From Candidatus Pacearchaeota archaeon (GTDB taxonomy: Archaea; Nanoarchaeota; Nanoarchaeia; Pacearchaeales; GW2011-AR1), in assembly GCA_002686195.1 (NCBI GenBank), contig NZAS01000110.1:13386-24500 (forward strand): DNA of 11,115 nucleotides, given 5' to 3'. Shown here one piece after another: positions 4,764 to 10,235 of this stretch. The first letter of the stretch is position 1. Every line of letters begins with the position of its first letter. Below the pieces are notes generated by a model. That model was given only the letters and a program-made list of their open reading frames with translations, made no database searches and had not been told where the DNA came from. The position numbers and the translations under genes are program-made.

Positions 4764-5048
4764 ATGGCAAAGCCGTTTCCTCTGCGATTCGAGTTGCCTA
4801 GTCCAGCCAAACAGTTGAGGATGGAGAGGGTTCATAAGGATCAAGTGTCCGAAGATAACAATAGAATGGGCCTATTCACAATAGGCCATTGGCGACTATG
4901 GCTCATGGCAAACGGTGACTTCACCCTTGGAACATTCATTCAATTACTTGACAACGGTGCTATAAATCGTGTAACATGGCATGAAGATGGCAGCGAGACG
5001 GTCTTCTGCGTAAAGGAGCCGGAAGGGTGGAGGGGAGAAACTCTGTAA
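4764..5048 (+). CDS. Hypothetical protein
   Basis: The 94-residue product begins MAKPFPLRFELPSPAKQ; AGGAG lies seven bases before the ATG. The middle (LFTIGHWRLWLMANGDFTLG, about 37-56) and WHEDGSETVF look like a small beta-rich domain. No family recognised. It opens a new unit after a terminator. Codons 35-42 contain a strong inverted repeat (4865-4890), unusual inside a coding region. Confidence 0.8.
   Translation: MAKPFPLRFELPSPAKQLRMERVHKDQVSEDNNRMGLFTIGHWRLWLMANGDFTLGTFIQLLDNGAINRVTWHEDGSETVFCVKEPEGWRGETL
4865..4890. repeat. Inverted repeat inside a coding region
   Basis: GGCCTATT (4869-4876) and AATAGGCC (4880-4887) form a perfect 8-bp stem around CAC, extended by three more pairs beyond a single bulged G (4868). 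Strong enough to fold in the transcript or to act as an operator; no T-run follows. Confidence 0.55.
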
Positions 5049-5198
5049 ATGAACGATTGTCCTAAATGTGGGTGGCCTGGAACTCCGCAAACGGATGAAG
5101 CATTCTTTTTCCGGTATATGGTGTTGACGCCAGAAAAGAAAAAGGTGCTTCGGAAAATGGCCGATGTTCTGGCAGAACTGGACAAGACCGATGACTAG
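5049..5198 (+). CDS. Small CxxC protein
   Basis: The ATG follows the previous stop with no gap (TAAATG), and GGGGAG lies about eleven bases upstream. The 49-residue product begins MNDCPKCGWPGTP, a knuckle with C4-x2-C7, and continues as a basic helix (TPEKKKVLRKMADVLAELDK). A single Cys pair suggests half a zinc site, perhaps completed by a partner or by dimerisation (inference). It overlaps the next gene by eight bases. Confidence 0.7.
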   Translation: MNDCPKCGWPGTPQTDEAFFFRYMVLTPEKKKVLRKMADVLAELDKTDD

Positions 5199-5358
5199 TA
5201 GTGAACTCTACCACACAATCCACGCCTTACAATGGTGGATGTGGGCGTTCTTCGCGTTGATTCTCATGGTTTCAGTCTACATCTGGGTTGATACATGGAA
5301 GACAACATGGCCTGACAGCTACAACAGATTCATCTACTGGATGAGAGGATTACTATGA
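5191..5358 (+). CDS. Small single-pass membrane protein
   Basis: From ATG 5191 the product has 55 residues: a short polar start (MTSSELYHTIHALQ), then one hydrophobic segment (WWMWAFFALILMVSVYIWV, about 15-33), then a Trp-rich polar tail (TWKTTWPDSYNRFIYWMRGLL). An in-frame ATG at 5164 would add nine residues; I prefer 5191 because it sits at an ATGACTAG overlap, typical of coupled starts. No signal-peptide cleavage site is evident. It could be a holin- or spanin-like membrane protein or an accessory factor, but no lysis genes adjoin it. The stop overlaps the sulfotransferase start (ATGA). Confidence 0.65.
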   Translation: MTSSELYHTIHALQWWMWAFFALILMVSVYIWVDTWKTTWPDSYNRFIYWMRGLL

Positions 5359-5906
5359 TCGTATGTGACGAACACAAGTTCATCTTCATCCGTCCAACAC
5401 GGTGTGGCACAATGTCTGTGCTTCAGTGTTTGCGTGACAACCTTGATCTGCCTCTATCTCCTGTAAAAATGGGCATCAATCATCCTACTGCCAGCATGGC
5501 ACGTCACGCATTCGATGACGACGAGAAGTGGGACAAGTACTTCAAGTTCTGTGTCATTCGTAACCCTTGGGCATGGTGGGTATCCATTTGGAGGCGTCAC
5601 AATGCCACTCACAACAGTAACTTTGGCTTTGAAGAATTTGTAGTGCGTCCTCCACTCGTTCAAGCGGACAACATCCATTCCCTATGTCCCTCGGACTGGG
5701 CTGACCTGCCTCTTGTCTACAAGTATCGTCTTGAAGACTGGGCAAGGGACGGTGTAGCTGTTCCTGGCCTTCCTAGATACAAGATCGAGCACATGAGCGC
5801 AGGAGAACACGAACACTACACTGAATACCATACAGATGCCACAGTAGAGATCATCTCACGTCGCAGCCTCAGAATGATTCGTGAATTTGGATACAGGTAC
5901 GGATGA
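5355..5906 (+). CDS. Sulfotransferase family protein
   Basis: The 183-residue product fits a compact PAPS-dependent sulfotransferase: strand-loop FIFIRPTRCGTMSVLQCL (9-26), where PTRCGTMS plays the part of the 5'-phosphosulfate loop, a 3'-phosphate-binding segment VIRNPWAWWVSIWRR (67-81) with Arg69 and Ser77, and the family's C-terminal Tyr/Asp region ending IREFGYRYG (175-183). The family moves sulfate from PAPS to a hydroxyl or amine of a sugar, lipid, peptide or small molecule; the acceptor here cannot be told. AGAGGA lies just before the ATG, which overlaps the membrane-protein stop. Such genes are seen in phages and could modify host surface glycans or phage particles. The family call is good, the reaction is inferred. 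Confidence 0.8.
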   Translation: MIVCDEHKFIFIRPTRCGTMSVLQCLRDNLDLPLSPVKMGINHPTASMARHAFDDDEKWDKYFKFCVIRNPWAWWVSIWRRHNATHNSNFGFEEFVVRPPLVQADNIHSLCPSDWADLPLVYKYRLEDWARDGVAVPGLPRYKIEHMSAGEHEHYTEYHTDATVEIISRRSLRMIREFGYRYG

Positions 5907-5910
5907 TGTC

Positions 5911-6363
5911 ATGCCGAAACGCAATCAACCAGTCGATGTCTTCAAGCAAATCAATATGGGAGGAGGCGATACTTCAATATGTTGGGAGTGGACAGGAAAG
6001 CTCAACAAGAAAGATGGCCGCCCCTACTTTACTGTTGCAGGGAAACGCCGTCCAGCTTATGCCATTGTCCTCACACTATTCACGGGGGAGGAGGGTAAGA
6101 ACAAGTCAGTTCTTCATTCGTGCGACAATCCTATCTGCTGTAACCCTCATCATCTTTCTTGGGGTACTCATCAGCGTAACATGGATGACATGAAGGAAAG
6201 GGATCGACATGGACTACCTCGGATTGTTATACGGGCTATACGCAAACTACTCAGCGAAGGGAAAACGCAGAAGGAGATTGCTGACCTTTACGGAGTTTCA
6301 AGGGAAGCTGTTTCAGCTATTAGTACAGGAAGGAACCATCGAAAAAGTCAAGAAGGAGCTTGA
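5911..6363 (+). CDS. HNH endonuclease with C-terminal helix-turn-helix
   Basis: The 150-residue protein has the HNH_3 layout of free-standing homing endonucleases: ICWEWTGK (23-30), a beta segment GRPYFTVAGKRRPAYA (36-51), and the HNH core VLHSCDNPICCNPHHLSWGTHQRN (67-90), with His69, Asn78 and His81 as likely metal/catalytic residues. A C-terminal helix-turn-helix (about 105-140, SEGKTQKEIADLYGVSREAV) would bind the target. The family cuts DNA with a metal ion and often spreads the gene by homing. ATG 5911 is four bases after the previous stop; an upstream GTG at 5881 would extend into the sulfotransferase gene. A promoter-like -35 begins just before its stop codon. Confidence 0.9.
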   Translation: MPKRNQPVDVFKQINMGGGDTSICWEWTGKLNKKDGRPYFTVAGKRRPAYAIVLTLFTGEEGKNKSVLHSCDNPICCNPHHLSWGTHQRNMDDMKERDRHGLPRIVIRAIRKLLSEGKTQKEIADLYGVSREAVSAISTGRNHRKSQEGA

Positions 6364-6388
6364 CAAGAAAGACTAACCCTGTTATAAA
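6360..6388 (+). promoter_or_regulatory. Near-consensus sigma-70 promoter
   Basis: TTGACA (6360-6365) and TATAAA (6383-6388) are separated by exactly 17 bases. The -35 overlaps the HNH stop codon. The transcript would start near 6395, inside the following inverted repeat, and reach the terminator after about 60 bases. Confidence 0.6.
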
Positions 6389-6420
6389 GGAGTTGAAATC
6401 CTCCCTGGTTTCAACTCCTT
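6387..6420. repeat. Perfect 12-bp inverted repeat
   Basis: AAGGAGTTGAAA (6387-6398) and TTTCAACTCCTT (6409-6420) are perfect complements around a ten-base loop. It overlaps the end of the upstream -10 and the expected transcription start. It may be an extra hairpin before the terminator or an operator. No T-run follows directly. Confidence 0.8.
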
Positions 6421-6424
6421 GTGT

Positions 6425-6458
6425 CCCCGGTGTCGCCATTCGACGCCGGGGCTTTTTT
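6425..6458 (+). terminator. Intrinsic terminator after the HNH gene
   Basis: CCCCGGTGTCG (6425-6435) pairs with CGACGCCGGGG (6441-6451), eleven pairs with one G-U, loop CCATT, followed by C and six T. This is a classic rho-independent terminator separating the sulfotransferase/HNH unit from the DUF932 unit. Confidence 0.95.
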
Positions 6459-6460
6459 GC

Positions 6461-6489
6461 TTGACACACACCCTGTTCGGTGGTACAAT
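6461..6489 (+). promoter_or_regulatory. Sigma-70 promoter for the DUF932 unit
   Basis: TTGACA (6461-6466), a 17-base spacer and TACAAT (6484-6489) with a TG extension (GTGGTACAAT). It begins three bases after the terminator T-run. It is the best-matched member of the repeated promoter/leader group, and CCAATAAAGG (6501-6510) follows in the leader. Confidence 0.85.
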
Positions 6490-6525
6490 CTTCTCGTTAG
6501 CCAATAAAGGTCTAAGGAGATAACT

Positions 6526-7428
6526 ATGAACAACGTTACCGTTCTACATCCCGATCCCCCCAAAGCTTTCAGCGGCGAGTCAGACCTGTACTTCGATGTA
6601 TGGGAACGTCCATGCTTTTTCGCTGGCAGTGGGGAACAGGCAGCCAGGCACTACTACGAAGACGAAGAGCACAAACACATTGTTCGTATGTGGAAAGGGG
6701 AGCCAAGGTCTATCGGTCTTGTTGGCAAGAACTACAAAGTCTTACACAACAAAGAACTCTGCCAAGGGATCGAAGACACTTTCATGGAGACGCTTACTCC
6801 AGAGGAACTGAAAGATGTCAGCAGAACCGACCGAGTTTCATACATGGGAGGTACATGCTTCAGAGATTATGTCTTCCCAGGTATCGGTGCAGATATCGGC
6901 TCGGCACGATCCAATATCGCCTTTCGAGCAATCGTTATTAATGGGTATGATGGCACATCAAGCTTCAAATTTTACCACGGTGCTATCGACTTCTTCTGTG
7001 CAAATGGCATGGTGTCAGGAGTTTATGATATGACGGTTCGCCGTCATACTAGCGGCCTGGCAATACCCAGACTAACGGACAAGCTTCGGAAGTCCATTGA
7101 CATCTTCTACAAACAAGCAGACACATGGAAACATTGGGTCGGAAAGAACATCTGTGATGAAGACGCTGAAGAGTGTTTCAAAGCCATGCCTAACGTTTCT
7201 GAAAGGCGTGTGGAACAGCTTATGCGGCGCTTTAGGATTGAGTGTGAGACTCATGGCAGGACAGTCTGGGCCTTGTATTCCGCGGCTACCGCCTATGCTA
7301 CTGTCGCTGATGGTGACTTCGCCGTTAAAGAGACAGCATCGGATCACAGAGCGTCAACACTTCACAACAGGGAACAACAAGTCCGATCCTGGCTGAACAC
7401 GGATGAGTTCGGAAGGATCGCTGCTTAG
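6526..7428 (+). CDS. DUF932 domain protein
   Basis: The 300-residue protein resembles the phage/plasmid DUF932 family (also named phage/plasmid-like protein): a central YKVLHNKEL (70-78), then FRAIVINGYDGTSSFKFYHG (133-152) and IDFFCANGMVSG (154-165), matching the family's GxDGS and CxNG segments. The C-terminal third is helical and charged. Family members are common on phages, plasmids and large integrative elements; biochemical function is not established. AAGGAG lies six bases before the ATG, with a strong dedicated promoter. It shares one base with the next start. The protein sits at the typical length for the family. Confidence 0.85.
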   Translation: MNNVTVLHPDPPKAFSGESDLYFDVWERPCFFAGSGEQAARHYYEDEEHKHIVRMWKGEPRSIGLVGKNYKVLHNKELCQGIEDTFMETLTPEELKDVSRTDRVSYMGGTCFRDYVFPGIGADIGSARSNIAFRAIVINGYDGTSSFKFYHGAIDFFCANGMVSGVYDMTVRRHTSGLAIPRLTDKLRKSIDIFYKQADTWKHWVGKNICDEDAEECFKAMPNVSERRVEQLMRRFRIECETHGRTVWALYSAATAYATVADGDFAVKETASDHRASTLHNREQQVRSWLNTDEFGRIAA

Positions 7429-7772
7429 TGGCTGAACAACACCGCAACCCGCTACCGTGGGACGACAGTATGTCCGATGGATGTACTGGCGTCCACGGCT
7501 GGCTAGGAACTAACAAGCATTGTGTCACTCACGACAGACGCTACGCTTCCGGTGGGTCTGTTGAAGACAAGTTACGTGCTGATGACACTCACTACTCTGA
7601 CCTTCGTAACGAGAACTGGTACACAAAGTATGTGATTGCCAAACGCCGTTACTGGGGGATTAGGATGTTCACTTACAACTATCCACCTGGGCATCCAATG
7701 AGAAAGAACTACCCAGGCCGTGTCGAAGCCTTCAACTGGCTTGGGCCTGGGCCAAGGGAAGGAGACTACTAA
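7428..7772 (+). CDS. Phospholipase A2-like protein
   Basis: The GTG start at 7428 shares the last base of the DUF932 stop; AAGGA lies ten bases upstream. The 114-residue product has SDGCTG (16-21), then HCVTHDRRYASGG (31-43) and RADDTHYSDL (50-59). This C-x-x-H-D-x-x-Y-x-x-GG followed by an AD-rich helix is the pattern of small bacterial and phage phospholipase A2-like proteins, with His35 and Asp36 as the expected catalytic/calcium pair. The AKRRYWGIRMF segment matches the family's last helix. Canonical enzymes have CCxxHD; here the first Cys is His31, so disulfides differ. If active it would hydrolyse phospholipids, possibly aiding lysis or entry. No signal peptide is present. Confidence 0.65.
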   Translation: MAEQHRNPLPWDDSMSDGCTGVHGWLGTNKHCVTHDRRYASGGSVEDKLRADDTHYSDLRNENWYTKYVIAKRRYWGIRMFTYNYPPGHPMRKNYPGRVEAFNWLGPGPREGDY

Positions 7773-7777
7773 CCTTT

Positions 7778-7811
7778 GTGGTAAAAGTCTCTTGCTGTCT
7801 TCCAATAAAGG
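7778..7811 (+). promoter_or_regulatory. Promoter/leader of the 7821 unit
   Basis: GTGGTAAAAG (7778-7787) matches the extended -10 element seen before other units; the following bases (TCTCTTGCTGTCTTCC) nearly repeat those after 3808, and CCAATAAAGG (7802-7811) matches 6501-6510. No clear -35 is visible. The -10 is weaker than at 6484. Confidence 0.5.
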
Positions 7812-7820
7812 GGAATTACT

Positions 7821-8339
7821 ATGACTTTCAAAGCAGGCGATCTCGTCAAGCATATTGACGAGCTTGAGTACAACCGATTCGGCGTGATGTGCGTCATCGA
7901 GATCATCGGGGACGTTCCTTATCCAGTCAAGGTTTCCTATGACAGTGAAGGCAGTACCGACGTCTTCCGAGAAGGAGACTTAGAACTTGTTATGGCTGCC
8001 GAGGACATCCCGGTTGCCACGCCTATCACCCACCAAGTCACTGAGGAACAGTCAGTTGCTATTGTCTCGTTCCCAGGTGCCATCAAGCGACATGCCAAGA
8101 AGGTTGCTGAGACTCTTCGCAACATCGAGTCGATTCACAGTTTCGAGTTTACCGTCGAAGTCGAAGGCTCCACCGACAACGGCTCAGGAGTTGACATCAC
8201 GTACAAACTCCGTGAACGTTACGGCTCGACTGTCGAAGGCAACGATCCCGATGCAGTCCTTGGTGAGTTCATGCGTCGTCATGGGTGGAACGAAGATCAC
8301 AAGGTCAAGTCAATCACGTTCCAAGACGTGCCAGCATGA
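7821..8339 (+). CDS. Two-part hypothetical protein with SH3-like start
   Basis: The 172-residue product has an N-terminal segment (FKAGDLVKHIDELE, FGVMCVIEII, VKVSYDSEG, FREGDLELV; about 3-57) that looks like a small SH3-like barrel, as in many phage and plasmid proteins that start FKxGDLV. The C-terminal half (about 75-172) is a mixed region with a long charged helix (GAIKRHAKKVAETLRNIES) and an acidic strand pattern; no family recognised. AAGGGG lies seven bases before the ATG. It opens the last unit and overlaps the next gene by ATGA. Confidence 0.8.
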   Translation: MTFKAGDLVKHIDELEYNRFGVMCVIEIIGDVPYPVKVSYDSEGSTDVFREGDLELVMAAEDIPVATPITHQVTEEQSVAIVSFPGAIKRHAKKVAETLRNIESIHSFEFTVEVEGSTDNGSGVDITYKLRERYGSTVEGNDPDAVLGEFMRRHGWNEDHKVKSITFQDVPA

Positions 8340-8587
8340 CCATTCGCATCATCAAGTTCACAGTCGAGGGGAGAGGAACCTTTCCCCTTGACATGCTGCG
8401 TTACGACTGTTGTTGGCCTGTCTCTAGCGAAGACGCTGCCAACATCGACAGCGACTACAATCGTGAACGCCGAGTTGTCAACTTGAAGATGGTTTCCTGG
8501 CAAGGTGCCCAAGGCCAGCCAACAGTAGAGCGTTGGCGATCCTTCCTATGGGGAGTTGACCTCGACTCAATCCAGGTAGAACTATGA
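8336..8587 (+). CDS. Small hypothetical protein
   Basis: ATG 8336 overlaps the previous stop as ATGA; an in-frame ATG at 8285 lies inside the upstream gene and is less likely. The 83-residue product begins MTIRIIKFTVEGRGTFPLDM, contains LRYDCCWPVSSEDAANI and ends VERWRSFLWGVDLDSIQVEL. The RYDxxWP and ERWRSFxW segments look conserved, similar to small phage proteins I have seen, but no named family can be given. Stop overlaps the next start. Confidence 0.75.
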   Translation: MTIRIIKFTVEGRGTFPLDMLRYDCCWPVSSEDAANIDSDYNRERRVVNLKMVSWQGAQGQPTVERWRSFLWGVDLDSIQVEL

Positions 8588-8745
8588 AAACCCTCACATA
8601 CGAACAATGGGCGCGGCATGAAGCATTGAAACTTGCCGCTGCCCATTGCCGTGCCAGGCGCAACTTCACACTGAACACTGATGTCATTGTAGCGATGGCT
8701 GAAGGGTTCTATCAATTCTTGATGAAGGCAAAGGCCGATGACTGA
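8584..8745 (+). CDS. Small hypothetical protein
   Basis: ATG 8584 overlaps the previous stop (ATGA). The 53-residue product begins MKTLTYEQWARHEALKLAAA, is rich in Ala and basic residues, and is likely all-helical. No good independent Shine-Dalgarno is visible, so translation probably depends on the upstream gene. It overlaps the next gene by eight bases. No family recognised. Confidence 0.65.
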   Translation: MKTLTYEQWARHEALKLAAAHCRARRNFTLNTDVIVAMAEGFYQFLMKAKADD

Positions 8746-8917
8746 TGAGGAAGCTCGTGCCCTTGGAAGCGTACTTGTCCGATGTGTTGCCTTGTGCTGT
8801 GCAACACTAAAAACTACATCAGATGAGTCGTGGGCGAGTCACCAAGAGATCGTAGGAAACGCTCAAATGTTCGAAGAGTACATCAAAGGGGATGAATGGG
8901 AGGCGTTAAATGAATAG
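8738..8917 (+). CDS. Small acidic hypothetical protein
   Basis: The 59-residue product begins MTDEEARALGSVLVRCVALC and ends EYIKGDEWEALNE. It has three Cys close together (16, 20, 21) in a hydrophobic helix, then an acidic tail. The start is inside the last codons of the previous gene, preceded by AAGG. It overlaps the next gene by eight bases. Small size and weak ribosome-binding signal lower the confidence; the frame continues cleanly within a gene chain. No family recognised. Confidence 0.6.
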   Translation: MTDEEARALGSVLVRCVALCCATLKTTSDESWASHQEIVGNAQMFEEYIKGDEWEALNE

Positions 8918-9386
8918 CCGTCAAATCCGTATCGAACTCCTCGACATGCAAGACAAGATGAACAATCACGTCGAGTATGTCCGTGCCATGTTTGAAAAAC
9001 TGTTCGAAGCCAGCACCAAAGAGAATGAATTGGCAGAGAAGCAGTTCGTGGCCCACACAGCAATGACAGAATACGTCCTTGTCTCTGCCTTACACTCCAA
9101 GTACAAGAAAGCATTTGACAAGGCCAAGAAGACCTTGGACTCCGCTTCAGAGGGGCTAGGTTTGGACGCTGAAGGTCTTGCCGGTGCCACTGTCACGATT
9201 CACGAGAATGAAGTGTTTCGATTCACCAAGAAACGCAATCAGGATGGCACTTCCACCCTTGTCGTTGACTTGTGTACTGAATTGGCTCGTCTGGGGGTGG
9301 AAAAATCCCTCGTTGACAAGGCGATGAAGAAAGCCACGAAACCAAAGCGTGGAAACACGTATTACGAAGTGGAGTTGGTAGAGTAA
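8910..9386 (+). CDS. Helical hypothetical protein
   Basis: GGGAGG lies six bases before the ATG. The 158-residue product has a long helical N-terminal half (1-80, Lys/Glu-rich, possible coiled coil; begins MNSRQIRIELLDMQDKMNNH) and a C-terminal domain with GATVTIHENEVFRFTKKRN (92-110) and RGNTYYEVELVE at the end. Its helical front half recalls nuclease-inhibitor or DNA-binding accessory proteins of phages, but I cannot name a family. It starts a set of four small helical proteins that precede the nuclease gene. Confidence 0.8.
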   Translation: MNSRQIRIELLDMQDKMNNHVEYVRAMFEKLFEASTKENELAEKQFVAHTAMTEYVLVSALHSKYKKAFDKAKKTLDSASEGLGLDAEGLAGATVTIHENEVFRFTKKRNQDGTSTLVVDLCTELARLGVEKSLVDKAMKKATKPKRGNTYYEVELVE

Positions 9387-9673
9387 TGAAAGCTGACACT
9401 CCAATCGCCCTGGCTGATCTAACCAAGATGACGCCGGAAGAGCGAGAAGGACTGTTAGTAAACATCCGTGAACGCCGCCTAGCGCCTGTCAAAGCCTACG
9501 AAGAGCTTTCATTGATGAAGGCCGAGGCTAGAAAGGAAAATCTGGAGAAACAGTGGTCTAAGGCGCTTGAAATGTTCCAAAAAGACCTGAAACGCGCCGA
9601 CCTGGCAATGGAAAAGCTAGAAAACCGTCAAACCAAGCTTCGTGCAATCGAATTGGAGATTGAAGCGATATGA
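9386..9673 (+). CDS. Coiled-coil hypothetical protein
   Basis: The ATG shares one base with the previous stop (TAATG). The 95-residue product is almost entirely helical and charged; the stretch from about 46 to 95 (ENLEKQWSKALEMFQKD, then LAMEKLENRQTKLRAIELEIE) has the heptad-like spacing of a coiled coil. No enzymatic motif. The next start overlaps its stop (ATGA). It may be a structural or scaffold subunit for neighbouring proteins. Confidence 0.75.
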   Translation: MKADTPIALADLTKMTPEEREGLLVNIRERRLAPVKAYEELSLMKAEARKENLEKQWSKALEMFQKDLKRADLAMEKLENRQTKLRAIELEIEAI

Positions 9674-10017
9674 AGGACTTTATGAACGATCCCAAACCCA
9701 AAGTCTTCAGACTGTGCTTTGACTTTCGGTCAGCAGACGACATGATCAGTTTCTGGGAGTCTTTCAAAGACCAGAACCTCGTTCAAGAAGTCGATCAAGC
9801 CGGTGACACTCATCGTACCGATGGATGGAAAGACGCTGAAATGGTTCACAAGGACGCATTACATGACCAGGGAAAGAGTGTCCAAGAGTTCCTCGTTCGC
9901 AATAAGACTGAGCACGCAGGAAATGGACGACCTGTTGTCTATACCGAAATTCCTGGAACGGAACCCAGACGGGACATTCAAAAACCCGGAGCTAGTAAAG
10001 GACTCACAAACAGATGA
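9670..10017 (+). CDS. Hypothetical protein
   Basis: ATG 9670 overlaps the previous stop. The 115-residue product has a well-formed N terminus (KVFRLCFDFRSADDMISFWESF, about 11-32) that looks like a beta-alpha unit, then DGWKDAEMVHKDALHDQGKSVQEFL. The last 40 residues are Gly/Pro/Arg-rich and less typical. A second frame (9803-10081) runs through the same DNA and also looks protein-like, so the true end, or a frameshift, deserves checking. No family recognised. Confidence 0.65.
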   Translation: MKDFMNDPKPKVFRLCFDFRSADDMISFWESFKDQNLVQEVDQAGDTHRTDGWKDAEMVHKDALHDQGKSVQEFLVRNKTEHAGNGRPVVYTEIPGTEPRRDIQKPGASKGLTNR

Positions 10018-10235
10018 AAGCCCGAGAAATAAGAGAGCGGCTCCGCGGAAAAGTCGATCCCGAGTTGTTAACGGTTCTTGAAGCTCTGGGAGAGCATGTC
10101 TCTGCCCAGAAGCAAGAGACAATGGCACTAGCCCAGATCCAAAACCAGACTCTCGACCTTGTTATGTCTCTGGGTGGTACAATCGAAGCTGCCACCAATG
10201 CAGTCGATGAAATCAAGAAGATAAGAGAGGGCTGA
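10014..10235 (+). CDS. Small coiled-coil protein
   Basis: ATG 10014 overlaps the previous stop (ATGA) and the stop overlaps the next start (TGATG). The 73-residue product begins MKAREIRERLRGKVDPELLT; a central helix (about 16-55, LLTVLEALGEHVSAQKQE then LAQIQNQTLDLVMSL) is amphipathic and may form an oligomer, followed by IEAATNAVDEIKKI. No family recognised. Its place directly before the nuclease gene suggests a partner role, unproven. Confidence 0.7.
   Translation: MKAREIRERLRGKVDPELLTVLEALGEHVSAQKQETMALAQIQNQTLDLVMSLGGTIEAATNAVDEIKKIREG

Noticed and set aside
6387..6420. Possible tRNA T-loop (GGTTTCAACTCC)
   Set aside because: One base too long for a T-loop and part of a perfect 12-bp hairpin instead.
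6600..7396. Several forward frames inside the DUF932 gene
   Set aside because: The DUF932 frame shows clear family motifs throughout; the others have no start signals.
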